Assembly (NCBI GenBank): GCA_018069525.1 | Contig: JAGPUQ010000027.1 | Span: forward strand, 1 to 64,000 | Reading direction: 5' to 3' | From: Porticoccaceae bacterium | GTDB lineage: Bacteria; Pseudomonadota; Gammaproteobacteria; Pseudomonadales; Porticoccaceae | DNA: 64,000 nucleotides | Shown: in pieces, positions 9,308 through 16,049 of the stretch | Layout of the letters: every line of letters begins with the position of its first letter | Numbering within the stretch: the stretch's first letter is position 1 | The notes under the pieces: model-generated | Told to the model about the DNA's origin: nothing | Database searches by the model: none | The model's input: the letters and a program-made list of their open reading frames with translations, nothing else | Position numbers and translations under genes: made by a program

Positions 9308-10418
9308 GGCACACACCCTAAGTAGCAGTCGCCCCCAGCAGATACCCGATAACAAGGCATCCGTTAATAAGGCATCCGCTAACATCGATTCGTCACCGCT
9401 CAAGGATATAAAACCTGGCGCGCGGCGCTTTTGTGTGGCCCCGATGCTGGATCGCACCGACCGCTTTTGCCGTTATTTTTTCCGACAAATCAGTCGCGAG
9501 GCTTTCCTTTACACTGAAATGATTACCACTGGCGCTATTCTCCATGGCGATCAGGACCGTCATTTAAGCTTTGACGAAGCGGAGCACCCGGTCGCTGTGC
9601 AGCTAGGTGGTAGTAATCCCGAGGATCTTGCCCGCAGTGCACGCATCGCTGAAAACTACGGCTATGCCGAGGTCAATCTCAATTGCGGCTGCCCCAGTGA
9701 TCGCGTGCAAGCCGGTCGTTTTGGCGCCTGTATGATGCTAGAGCCCAACCTGGTGGCCGATGGTGTTAAAGCCATGCGCGACGCCGTGTCCGTACCGGTC
9801 ACGGTCAAATGTCGCATTGGTGTCGACGACAGCGAGCACTATGATTTCGTCCGTGATTTTATCGGTACCGTAACGGATGCCGGTTGCGACACCTTTATCA
9901 TTCACGCGCGTAAAGCCTGGCTCAAGGGCTTAAGCCCGAAACAGAACCGCGAAGTCCCGCCCCTCGACTACCCTCTGGTATACCGCCTGAAACAAGATTT
10001 CCCGGAGCTGGAAATTATTATTAACGGTGGCATCAACACCCTCGCCCAGGCCAGCGAACATTTGCAGCACGTCGATGGGGTGATGTTGGGCCGCGAGGCG
10101 TGTCAAAACCCGTGGATATTAGCTGACGTCGATAAGCTGTTCTATTCGACCCAGCAAGACACCCCAAACACTCAAGTAGCACTGACTCGCGATGCCGTAG
10201 TAGCAGCTATGCTGAGCTACGCCGAGGCAGAGCTAAGCCGAGGTGCCCGACTACAACATATTGTTCGTCCCATGCTAAACCTGTATCAGGGCCAGCCCAA
10301 CGGGCGGCGGTTTCGTCGTTATTTAAGCGAAAACGCCCATAAACCCGACGCTGGAGTTGCCGTATTAGCCGCCGCACTGGAAACAATTCAGCCAACGACG
10401 ATTAGCGCCGAAGCGTAA
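9300..10418 (+). CDS. dusA: tRNA-dihydrouridine synthase DusA (U20/U20a)
   Basis: FMN-dependent reduction of uridine to dihydrouridine in the tRNA D-loop. The TIM-barrel Dus domain starts at about residue 42 (RRFCVAPMLDRTDR). It shows LNCGCPSDRVQAGRFGACMM, with the catalytic Cys in the GCPS region, VTVKCRIG, and KGLSPKQNREVPPLDY, which is characteristic of the DusA subgroup. IINGGI and GVMLGREACQNPW bind FMN phosphate. At 372 aa it is longer than usual because of an N-terminal extension of about 40 residues with small internal repeats (NKASVNKASAN). A start nearer the domain is possible, but no better in-frame ATG with a ribosome-binding site is evident. Confidence 0.95.
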   Translation: MNQAHTLSSSRPQQIPDNKASVNKASANIDSSPLKDIKPGARRFCVAPMLDRTDRFCRYFFRQISREAFLYTEMITTGAILHGDQDRHLSFDEAEHPVAVQLGGSNPEDLARSARIAENYGYAEVNLNCGCPSDRVQAGRFGACMMLEPNLVADGVKAMRDAVSVPVTVKCRIGVDDSEHYDFVRDFIGTVTDAGCDTFIIHARKAWLKGLSPKQNREVPPLDYPLVYRLKQDFPELEIIINGGINTLAQASEHLQHVDGVMLGREACQNPWILADVDKLFYSTQQDTPNTQVALTRDAVVAAMLSYAEAELSRGARLQHIVRPMLNLYQGQPNGRRFRRYLSENAHKPDAGVAVLAAALETIQPTTISAEA

Positions 10419-10456
10419 AATAGCGCTATTGAATACCAAACTCACAGAGCCAAACC

Positions 10457-10927
10457 ATGATTAATCGAATTAAAACGTTTTTCTCAGACAGCATTGTCAG
10501 TAACGCCAATAACGCCGGTAACCTGCCCGCGGCCAACAGCAACGACAAAGTGCGTCGCGCAACTGCGGCCTTACTGGTAGAGGTGATGGTGACTGACGGC
10601 GTACTCGACGACAATGAGCGCAATAAAATCCGTCAGCTATTACAGGGCCGCTTCGAGCTTTCAGCGAATGAATGCGAGGAGTTATTTACGTTGGCCGAGC
10701 AGGAAGTGGCCGAGGCGACGTCGCTGTATCAATTTACCGCGCTAGTGAATAACGAATTCTCCGCCGACGATAAGTACGGCTTGATTCGCAATCTTTGGGA
10801 GGTTGCCTACTCGGACGGGGTACTAGATAAACACGAGGAAGGTTTAATTCGCAACGTAGCAGATCTCATTCACCTACCCCACAGCCGCTTTATTCAGGCG
10901 CGTAATGCAGCTAGAGACCGGTCTTAG
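10457..10927 (+). CDS. TerB-domain protein (tellurite-resistance TerB family)
   Basis: A 156-aa all-helical TerB-fold protein. The repeated metal-binding-like motif pair is visible: MVTDGVLDDNERNKI (about residues 47-61) and AYSDGVLDKHEEGLI (about 113-127). Members are associated with stress responses and membranes, but single-domain versions such as this are functionally unassigned. It begins 38 bp after dusA in the same direction and could be cotranscribed. Its last four bases overlap the stop end of the convergent STAS gene. Confidence 0.85.
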   Translation: MINRIKTFFSDSIVSNANNAGNLPAANSNDKVRRATAALLVEVMVTDGVLDDNERNKIRQLLQGRFELSANECEELFTLAEQEVAEATSLYQFTALVNNEFSADDKYGLIRNLWEVAYSDGVLDKHEEGLIRNVADLIHLPHSRFIQARNAARDRS

Positions 10928-11466
10928 GCACAACTCGCTTCCTGCTCCAGGGTACGAATCAGGTCAATAAAGTCCCGCTCACAGGCGGGGTTAAGCTCGA
11001 TCAGTAATTTGTGCGCATCCAGTACCTGATCGCGTACCACGTCGGCGTCGACATCAGCCCTGGGCAACTCCTGCAAGGCACTCGACTCGTCGCAACTCTC
11101 CTTGCAGGGACCAGTGACCAACTGGAAATAGCTATCGATCGCCATCACTTCCAGCTCGCGAATAATGCCAGGGTTGGCACAGAATAATAGCGGCTTAAGT
11201 TTGAATTCTCGCTGGCAGTGAATCGCCAGCTTGGCCAGCAAACCCAGGGTCGTACTATCCAGACCCTCGGTATCGTATAAATCGATCAATACATTGTGAG
11301 GTCTCCCTACCGTTCTGGGAGCTACCCCGGAAGCACCCTGGTAGGCCTTAAAAATACCCTCAATGTAAAGATTAAGTGAGGTGCACAGCGTCAGACGCAC
11401 GTAACCAAGCAATTTGATCAAATAATTGCCATCACTTTCAGAAATAAGGATTTTGCCTGATTCCAA
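10924..11466 (-). CDS. STAS-domain protein, probable anti-anti-sigma-type partner of the upstream phosphatase
   Basis: The 180-aa protein has a STAS fold (about residues 5-125). The motif LIDLYDTEGLDSTTLGLLAKLA includes Ser/Thr at the position phosphorylated in anti-sigma-factor antagonists. A C-terminal tail of about 50 helical residues is extra. The gene starts two bases after the PP2C phosphatase gene, so the pair is surely one operon; the natural inference is that the phosphatase dephosphorylates this protein. No anti-sigma kinase gene is nearby, so the kinase and final target are unknown. The arrangement recalls HsbR/HsbA of Pseudomonas, but identity to those proteins is not established. 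Confidence 0.85.
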   Translation of the reverse strand: MESGKILISESDGNYLIKLLGYVRLTLCTSLNLYIEGIFKAYQGASGVAPRTVGRPHNVLIDLYDTEGLDSTTLGLLAKLAIHCQREFKLKPLLFCANPGIIRELEVMAIDSYFQLVTGPCKESCDESSALQELPRADVDADVVRDQVLDAHKLLIELNPACERDFIDLIRTLEQEASCA

Positions 11467-11467
11467 C

Positions 11468-12652
11468 TTACCCTCTCCGTACCACGGTCATTACCGAGAC
11501 ATCATCCGGCGCATCCTTGATCGCGTCAATCCCTAATGCAGTACATACTTCGGTATGGCTGGCGTTCGCTCCGGAGGCCAAAGTAAGCAACTGAGCTTCT
11601 TTTTCCGCCAGGTCCGCTCCCGACACACAATCAAGCAGCCCGTCGGAGGCCACTATCAAGGCAAATTTATCGGGTAAACTTACCTCGTGAACATCCCAAT
11701 CCCCCTCTTCCACCAGTCCTAGCGGTTTGCCCCGACCCGGCAAAAATTGCGCCTTACCTTCGGCAGCCATAATGGGCTGCGGCATCAAAGCACTGACGGT
11801 ATAGCGCAGGGTATTTTCTTTAACATCGATAGCGCCAGCAAAAAACGTTAAATGTTTATCGATCTCCATCGCCAGCATTTGTTTATTGATGTGTGCGGCC
11901 AGACCCAATGGCGCGCGCGCCAGGGCATCCATGTCGCGCTCAACTACGTGCCGACGGCGAATTTGCCGCAATAAAAACGACAACATCACCGTGACAAATG
12001 CCGACGACGCACCGTGGCCGGAGACATCGCCAAAATAAAACAGAATATAGCGGTCAAACACCACGTTGTAGCCGACAAAATCACCACTCAAATACAGGGA
12101 CGGCACGATGGTATGGGAGACTTCGTAGCCTCCACACCTGACCGGCTGGCGGGGCAAAATACTAAACTGAACCTGGCGGCCCGCCAGTTGATCCATGCGC
12201 AAGACATTAAGACTGTCGCGCAACTCGCGGTTGGCACGTTCGAGCTGCTCCCGATAATCCATATTCTCTTGATACAAATCTTTAAACTGACTGCTGCGTT
12301 CAATCGCTGCCACCAGATCAGCCGCCGAAAAAGGTTCTATCAATACATCGATGGCACCGCGACGAAAACAAATCGCGACATCTTCAGCACTGGGGTGGGG
12401 CAATACGGGAAACACGGCGAGCCCGGAGTCGCGGCAACGCTGAGCAAAACCTTCGGCAATATCGGCAGGGTGTTCCTCATCGCGCAAACCCAGCAGCAAC
12501 AAGGCGGGCATAAACTCGCCGATGGCCGTCTCGGCAGCAGGCAAATCGTCAACACACTGCACTCGCCAATCGAGCTCTTCAAGATAAGAGCTCCACAGCT
12601 CCTGGCGCGCCAAATCGGCACAGACAACCAGCGCCCGCTTATTCTTTGCCAC
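11468..12652 (-). CDS. Response-regulator-like PP2C (SpoIIE-type) protein phosphatase with degenerate receiver
   Basis: Residues 1-125 form a CheY-like receiver, 125-165 a coiled-coil linker (ENMDYREQLERANRELRDSL), and 175-392 a PP2C/SpoIIE phosphatase. The metal-binding motifs GDVSGHGASSAF, ASDGLLD and the final APDDVSVM are all present. It should dephosphorylate a Ser/Thr-phosphoprotein, most likely the STAS protein two bases downstream. The receiver is abnormal: the phosphoacceptor Asp position reads PALLLLGLRDEE (Gly55) and the conserved Lys before Pro reads EPFS (Glu106). Classical phosphorelay control is therefore unlikely, and another signal may act through this domain. Confidence 0.93.
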   Translation of the reverse strand: MAKNKRALVVCADLARQELWSSYLEELDWRVQCVDDLPAAETAIGEFMPALLLLGLRDEEHPADIAEGFAQRCRDSGLAVFPVLPHPSAEDVAICFRRGAIDVLIEPFSAADLVAAIERSSQFKDLYQENMDYREQLERANRELRDSLNVLRMDQLAGRQVQFSILPRQPVRCGGYEVSHTIVPSLYLSGDFVGYNVVFDRYILFYFGDVSGHGASSAFVTVMLSFLLRQIRRRHVVERDMDALARAPLGLAAHINKQMLAMEIDKHLTFFAGAIDVKENTLRYTVSALMPQPIMAAEGKAQFLPGRGKPLGLVEEGDWDVHEVSLPDKFALIVASDGLLDCVSGADLAEKEAQLLTLASGANASHTEVCTALGIDAIKDAPDDVSVMTVVRRG

Positions 12653-12704
12653 TCAATCGCCTACTCTGTAAAACTTGGTGAACTACGCATTGAGGAGCGG
12701 CGCG

Positions 12705-13493
12705 CTAGTAATAATCGTCGTCTCCTCCAAAATCATCCTCGACCTCGCCATCGTTGACCAGATATTCACGGCGCTGCGTATAAGCATCGCGTATAAAGCT
12801 GTACTTGTCGCCACTAATTAATTTTTCCGCTTCAAGTAACTGGGCCCGGGTGGACAAAACCCCAGCACCATAAATTTGGTTTCGAGTCGGCACGTGGTCA
12901 ATATCGCTAATGGGGTTGAGAAAGCTGTCTACGATTCGGCCCGGCGCATCGCGCAAATTACTTGGCCCTAAAATTGGCAGTACCAAATAGGCGCCATCGC
13001 CTACGCCCCAGCGACCCATGGTTTGACCAAAATCCTCGCCCTCATTTTTTTCGAGGCCGAAACTGTCCGCCACATCAAAAAACCCGGCGAGGCCAATGGT
13101 GGAATTGACTAAAAATCGCCCGGTGTCATTACCGGCCTGGCCGAACTTACCCTGCAGGACATCGTTCACCACGTTGACAATTTCACCGACATTATCAAAC
13201 ATCCGACCAATACCGTTTTCCACCGGGTCCGGGGTCACGTAGTGATAGCCAAGAGCAATAGGTTTAAGCACAAAGCGATCTGCGGTGTCGTTAAAGCTAA
13301 AAATGACGCGATTCATGCTTTCCAGAGGATCCTTATTGCCGACGCCCTCCGACTCGGCAAAGCTCGCTGCTGGTATAGCCATCAACATAGCCGTAAGGGC
13401 TGCAGAGAGGTGAGCACGTAATAACCTTGCCACACGGAAGTGGTAGCTCACTGGCTGATTAAGCGACTTTGTTGTTGCAGTTTCTACGGTCAT
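12705..13493 (-). CDS. mlaA: MlaA/VacJ-family outer membrane lipid-asymmetry protein
   Basis: MlaA removes misplaced phospholipids from the outer leaflet of the outer membrane and hands them to MlaC. Family blocks are clear: DPLESMNRVIFSFND, GRFLVNSTIGLAGFFDVA, FGQTMGRWGVGDGAYLVLPILGPSNLRD and a C-terminal acidic DDFGGDDDYY tail. The open frame begins at 13547, but a GGGGGG ribosome-binding site precedes the ATG at 13493, giving 262 aa. The signal sequence (LSAALTAMLMAIPAASFA-ES) has no lipobox Cys, unlike E. coli MlaA, so the mature protein may be soluble or held by its helices. The mlaBCDEF genes are not in the window. Confidence 0.92.
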   Translation of the reverse strand: MTVETATTKSLNQPVSYHFRVARLLRAHLSAALTAMLMAIPAASFAESEGVGNKDPLESMNRVIFSFNDTADRFVLKPIALGYHYVTPDPVENGIGRMFDNVGEIVNVVNDVLQGKFGQAGNDTGRFLVNSTIGLAGFFDVADSFGLEKNEGEDFGQTMGRWGVGDGAYLVLPILGPSNLRDAPGRIVDSFLNPISDIDHVPTRNQIYGAGVLSTRAQLLEAEKLISGDKYSFIRDAYTQRREYLVNDGEVEDDFGGDDDYY

Positions 13494-13599
13494 TTTTATC
13501 CCCCCGGATTTTAGCGCTACATACCATAGCCATCGATTTATCCGCACATTCTAACCAAGACGAAGGCTACTGGATAGCACCGGGTGAAGGGTAAAAAAA

Positions 13600-14424
13600 T
13601 CAAGCCTCAGCGAGCGCTGCTGCAGATAGTAAAATAATTTCTCTGGCCTGCAGTTCCGCGAGAATCGGCTCACCAAATTCAAATAGCTGAGCTGGATCTG
13701 GATGATTTAATTCTTCCGCAATTAATTGCATCGCACTGGCTCCGGTATAAGCCTTATCATCCAGCAGCTGCAATAAACGTGCGGTGACCGCATTGATCTC
13801 AAGAAACTCCACCTGCTCCTGCCGGTTGCGATAGACCACTAAAAATGTGCCTTGCTCCGGTGTCGGTGTAGGTATAGCTGACGGTTGAAATGCTAGCCCG
13901 ATACGATGCACCGGATAGGTATAAGACAAGCTCCAGGCCAGCGGGGAAACTATAAAATGGGCTTCGAGTAAGGCCTGCCCGGCAAGCGCATCGCCTGCCG
14001 CTTCCTGGGGTGGGAGACTTTGCTCAGACACATCCAGGGCCAGCTCCACCCATTCGTAATGGGCCAGCTCAAGTAAAAAGGCAGGATCACTTTCCGTAAG
14101 CTGGTATTGCTCCTGTAAAAAACGCAGGAACTCCTGGCTAATTTCGAGAAAATACGGCGAATTGCAGCGGTACTCGACAATAAATTGCCGCACCAGACGG
14201 TTAACTGATTCCGCCCCTAAAATGCCACACAGCACCGGAAAACCACTGCTAATAAAGGTGTGGATGTTGTTGTACACCAGCTCTCGATAAATACCGAGCC
14301 GACGCTCTTCGATGGGCTGGCTTTTATTAGCCTGGGGTGGCGAGCAATGTTCAGGATCGCGCAAATGCGCCGCAAATTGATATTGCGTGCGTTGAAATTC
14401 AGGGATCGGGCCCCAGTCAGTCAT
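13600..14424 (-). CDS. hvfC: HvfC/BufC-type peptide-modification partner (DUF2063 family)
   Basis: In hvf/buf systems this protein binds the precursor peptide and partners the DUF692 oxidase. The N-terminal half has the DUF2063 signature: FQRTQYQFAAHLRDP, RRLGIYRELVYNNIHTF, then GFPVL and FLLELAHYEWVELAL. The C-terminal half (about 170-270) is the winged-helix-like HvfC domain (FLVVYRNRQEQVEFLEIN). At 274 aa it is of normal length. It follows hvfB in the same direction, and the junction is an unusual chain of four ATGA-overlapping minicistrons rather than a plain spacer. The ATG at 14424 is the last of five evenly spaced ATGs. No HvfD/DoxX gene follows; mlaA is 106 bp further on. Confidence 0.88.
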   Translation of the reverse strand: MTDWGPIPEFQRTQYQFAAHLRDPEHCSPPQANKSQPIEERRLGIYRELVYNNIHTFISSGFPVLCGILGAESVNRLVRQFIVEYRCNSPYFLEISQEFLRFLQEQYQLTESDPAFLLELAHYEWVELALDVSEQSLPPQEAAGDALAGQALLEAHFIVSPLAWSLSYTYPVHRIGLAFQPSAIPTPTPEQGTFLVVYRNRQEQVEFLEINAVTARLLQLLDDKAYTGASAMQLIAEELNHPDPAQLFEFGEPILAELQAREIILLSAAALAEA

Positions 14425-14480
14425 AGTAAGTCACTCATCGCGAGGCACTCATAGAGAGGCACTCATAGTAAGCCACTCAT
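14424..14480 (-). repeat. Four 14-bp tandem repeats forming a chain of overlapping minicistrons between hvfB and hvfC
   Basis: Reading the minus strand, the hvfB stop (GTATGA) overlaps an ATG at 14480. Four 14-bp units follow: ATGAGTGGCTTACT, ATGAGTGCCTCTCT, ATGAGTGCCTCGCG, ATGAGTGACTTACT. Each unit opens a frame of five codons (MSGLL, MSASL, MSASR, MSDLL) whose TGA overlaps the next ATG by ATGA. The fifth ATG, at 14424, is the hvfC start. The ATGs lie at 14480, 14466, 14452, 14438 and 14424. Confidence 0.95.
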
Positions 14481-15340
14481 ACCAGCTCAAGCCCAGCTCG
14501 ATCCGCTATCCGAGCCTGCTCTGCTTGCGCCTGTAGAGTTTTGATGGCCTGAACTTCTTCGAGTAACTGCGGTACCGGCGGGAAATTAAAATCCCGCTCC
14601 AGCAAGGTCGGGAAATTACCGACGTGCTTATAGGCCTTCGCCAGTAAATCCCAGACCGGATCAATAATATCCGCGCCGTGGGTGTCTACTAGTAGGTCTT
14701 CGGCTTCAACAAAATGCCCGGCGATATGGCCATAGGCGACGCGGTGAGCGGGAATTTGCGCCAGAAAGGCTTCGGCGTCGTAGCCGTGGTTGACGCTGTT
14801 CACGTAAATATTATTGACGTCGAGCAGAAGATTGGTATCAGCTTCTTCCAGCACGGCGTTTAAAAATTCAATTTCGCTCAACTCCTGTTGTGGAGCGGCG
14901 TAGTACGAAACATGTTCGATAGCGATTTTTTGTTCCAAAAAATCCTGCACCTGACGGATACGCTCCGCCACATAACGCGCGGATTCTTCGGTAAACGGTA
15001 TCGGCATTAAATCGTAGAGATGGCCATCGTCACTGCAATAACTTAGATGTTCGGAATAACAGCGTACATTATGGGTTTTCAAAAAGACTTTGATGTCTTT
15101 CAATAACTCCCAGTCGAGGGGAGCCGGAGAGCCAATCGATAAGGATAAGCCGTGACACAGCAGTGGAAAACGCTCGCTGTATTCCCGCAATTGCCGCCCA
15201 AACCGACCACCTACGCGAATCCAGTTTTCCGGGGCAACTTCCATAAAATCCATGTCGGCACCAGTCAGAGATGACAACGGGCCCAGAAGGGCCCGCCGCA
15301 ATCCCAAACCTGCTCCGTGAACCGGATAGGTATTGGACAT
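14477..15340 (-). CDS. hvfB: HvfB/BufB-type multinuclear non-heme iron oxidase (DUF692, MNIO)
   Basis: TIM-barrel enzyme of the MbnB-related DUF692 family, which uses two or three irons to oxidise Cys residues of a precursor peptide. In Hvf systems the product is reported as thioamide/oxazolone. Likely ligands visible are His63 (LLCHGLSLS), Glu97/His98 (YSEHLSYC), Glu142 (IEHVSYYA), Asp174/Asn176 ([10 protein letters not shown]), His205/His209 (GHIAGH), Asp219/His221 (DTHG) and Glu248 (LLERD). At 287 aa it matches the family. It starts 21 bp after the hvfA stop. The substrate is inferred to be the Cys-repeat peptide encoded just upstream. Confidence 0.93.
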   Translation of the reverse strand: MSNTYPVHGAGLGLRRALLGPLSSLTGADMDFMEVAPENWIRVGGRFGRQLREYSERFPLLCHGLSLSIGSPAPLDWELLKDIKVFLKTHNVRCYSEHLSYCSDDGHLYDLMPIPFTEESARYVAERIRQVQDFLEQKIAIEHVSYYAAPQQELSEIEFLNAVLEEADTNLLLDVNNIYVNSVNHGYDAEAFLAQIPAHRVAYGHIAGHFVEAEDLLVDTHGADIIDPVWDLLAKAYKHVGNFPTLLERDFNFPPVPQLLEEVQAIKTLQAQAEQARIADRAGLELV

Positions 15341-15361
15341 TTTAACTACTCTAATTAAGCC

Positions 15362-15766
15362 TTACTCAGCGGCACCTCCACATTTACCTTCGGCTTTAGC
15401 TTTATCACCACAGGTACCTTCGCCATCGGCTTTCGCTGGCATACCCTCAGCACCGCATTTACCTTCGGCTTTAGCTTTATCACCACAGGTACCTTCGCCA
15501 TCAGCTTTGGCTGCTACGCCTTCAGCACCACATTTACCTTCGCCACATTTGCCTTCACCTTCAGCTTTGGCTGCTGCGCCTTCAGCACCACATTTACCTT
15601 CACCGCATTTGCCTTCGGCATCTTTGCCGGCCACTTCATAACCGCTGCTCAAGGCGCGCAGCTCAAAGGGATTTTCGGCAGCGGAGGCCAACGGCGACAA
15701 AGCCAGTGAGGCAACAAATGCAGCGCCAACGGCAGCGGCTAGTGGGTTTCTAATTTGCTTAGACAT
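15362..15766 (-). CDS. hvfA: HvfA-type RiPP precursor peptide with eight Cys in EGKCG/EGTCG motifs
   Basis: A 134-aa secreted precursor: a Sec signal (RNPLAAAVGAAFVASLALSPLASA) followed by a Gly/Lys/Glu/Ala-rich repeat core. I count six EGKCG and two EGTCG motifs, eight Cys in all and none in the leader. EGKCG is the motif modified by HvfB/HvfC in Haemophilus-type systems, so this peptide is the predicted substrate of the two genes downstream. The last part is a 25-residue unit (AEGKCGAEG..., ending TCGDKAK) occurring twice. Earlier units are about 20 residues with paired EGKCG. The start is the ATG at 15766, with GGAGAG six bases upstream; the longer frame to 15814 lacks a signal-peptide-like beginning. 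Copper binding or protection is a likely role, by analogy only. Confidence 0.92.
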   Translation of the reverse strand: MSKQIRNPLAAAVGAAFVASLALSPLASAAENPFELRALSSGYEVAGKDAEGKCGEGKCGAEGAAAKAEGEGKCGEGKCGAEGVAAKADGEGTCGDKAKAEGKCGAEGMPAKADGEGTCGDKAKAEGKCGGAAE

Positions 15767-16049
15767 AAATACTCTCCAGGTTTTTAGTGATCTAACTATT
15801 AATATTACTGACAATAATCAACGTCAATATTAACGTCAACACTGACGCGGTTAAAATACATTTATAACTCGCTCACAACTTTCTACCAATCAACTCTATC
15901 ATAAGCGCCTTTCACGCCTACCCTTACAAACGCTATGCACCGAGCTGCATGTTATGACTCTCATTCTAGAACGAAGTTTCCAAACCCATAACAGAAATAA
16001 TTTTCGAAAATATTTCAATTAAAAACAAAGGCTTATGCCAAGCAAGCGA
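15767..16049. other. Spacer between hvfA and hrpA
   Basis: 283 bp, AT-rich, no gene. It contains the predicted hvf promoter (15811-15839). The TTGACG motif occurs twice 12 bp apart on the minus strand (15822-15827 and 15834-15839), so two overlapping promoters are possible. No terminator for hrpA could be expected here, because hrpA is transcribed toward this spacer and ends at 16050; I see no clear T-tailed hairpin. Confidence 0.55.
15811..15839 (-). promoter_or_regulatory. Predicted sigma-70 promoter of the hvf cassette
   Basis: Minus-strand TTGACG (15834-15839), 17-bp spacer, TATTGT (15811-15816), about 45 bp upstream of the hvfA start. A second TTGACG at 15822-15827 has TATTAA at the right distance (15799-15804). 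Confidence 0.55.

Noticed and set aside
11300-11420. Possibility that the phosphatase/STAS pair includes a sigma factor gene
   Set aside because: No sigma-factor or anti-sigma kinase motif occurs in the surrounding frames.
15333-15641. Plus-strand Pro/Ser/Ala repeat frame
   Set aside because: It is the antisense reading of the hvfA Cys-repeat core; hvfA has the signal peptide, ribosome-binding site and partner genes.
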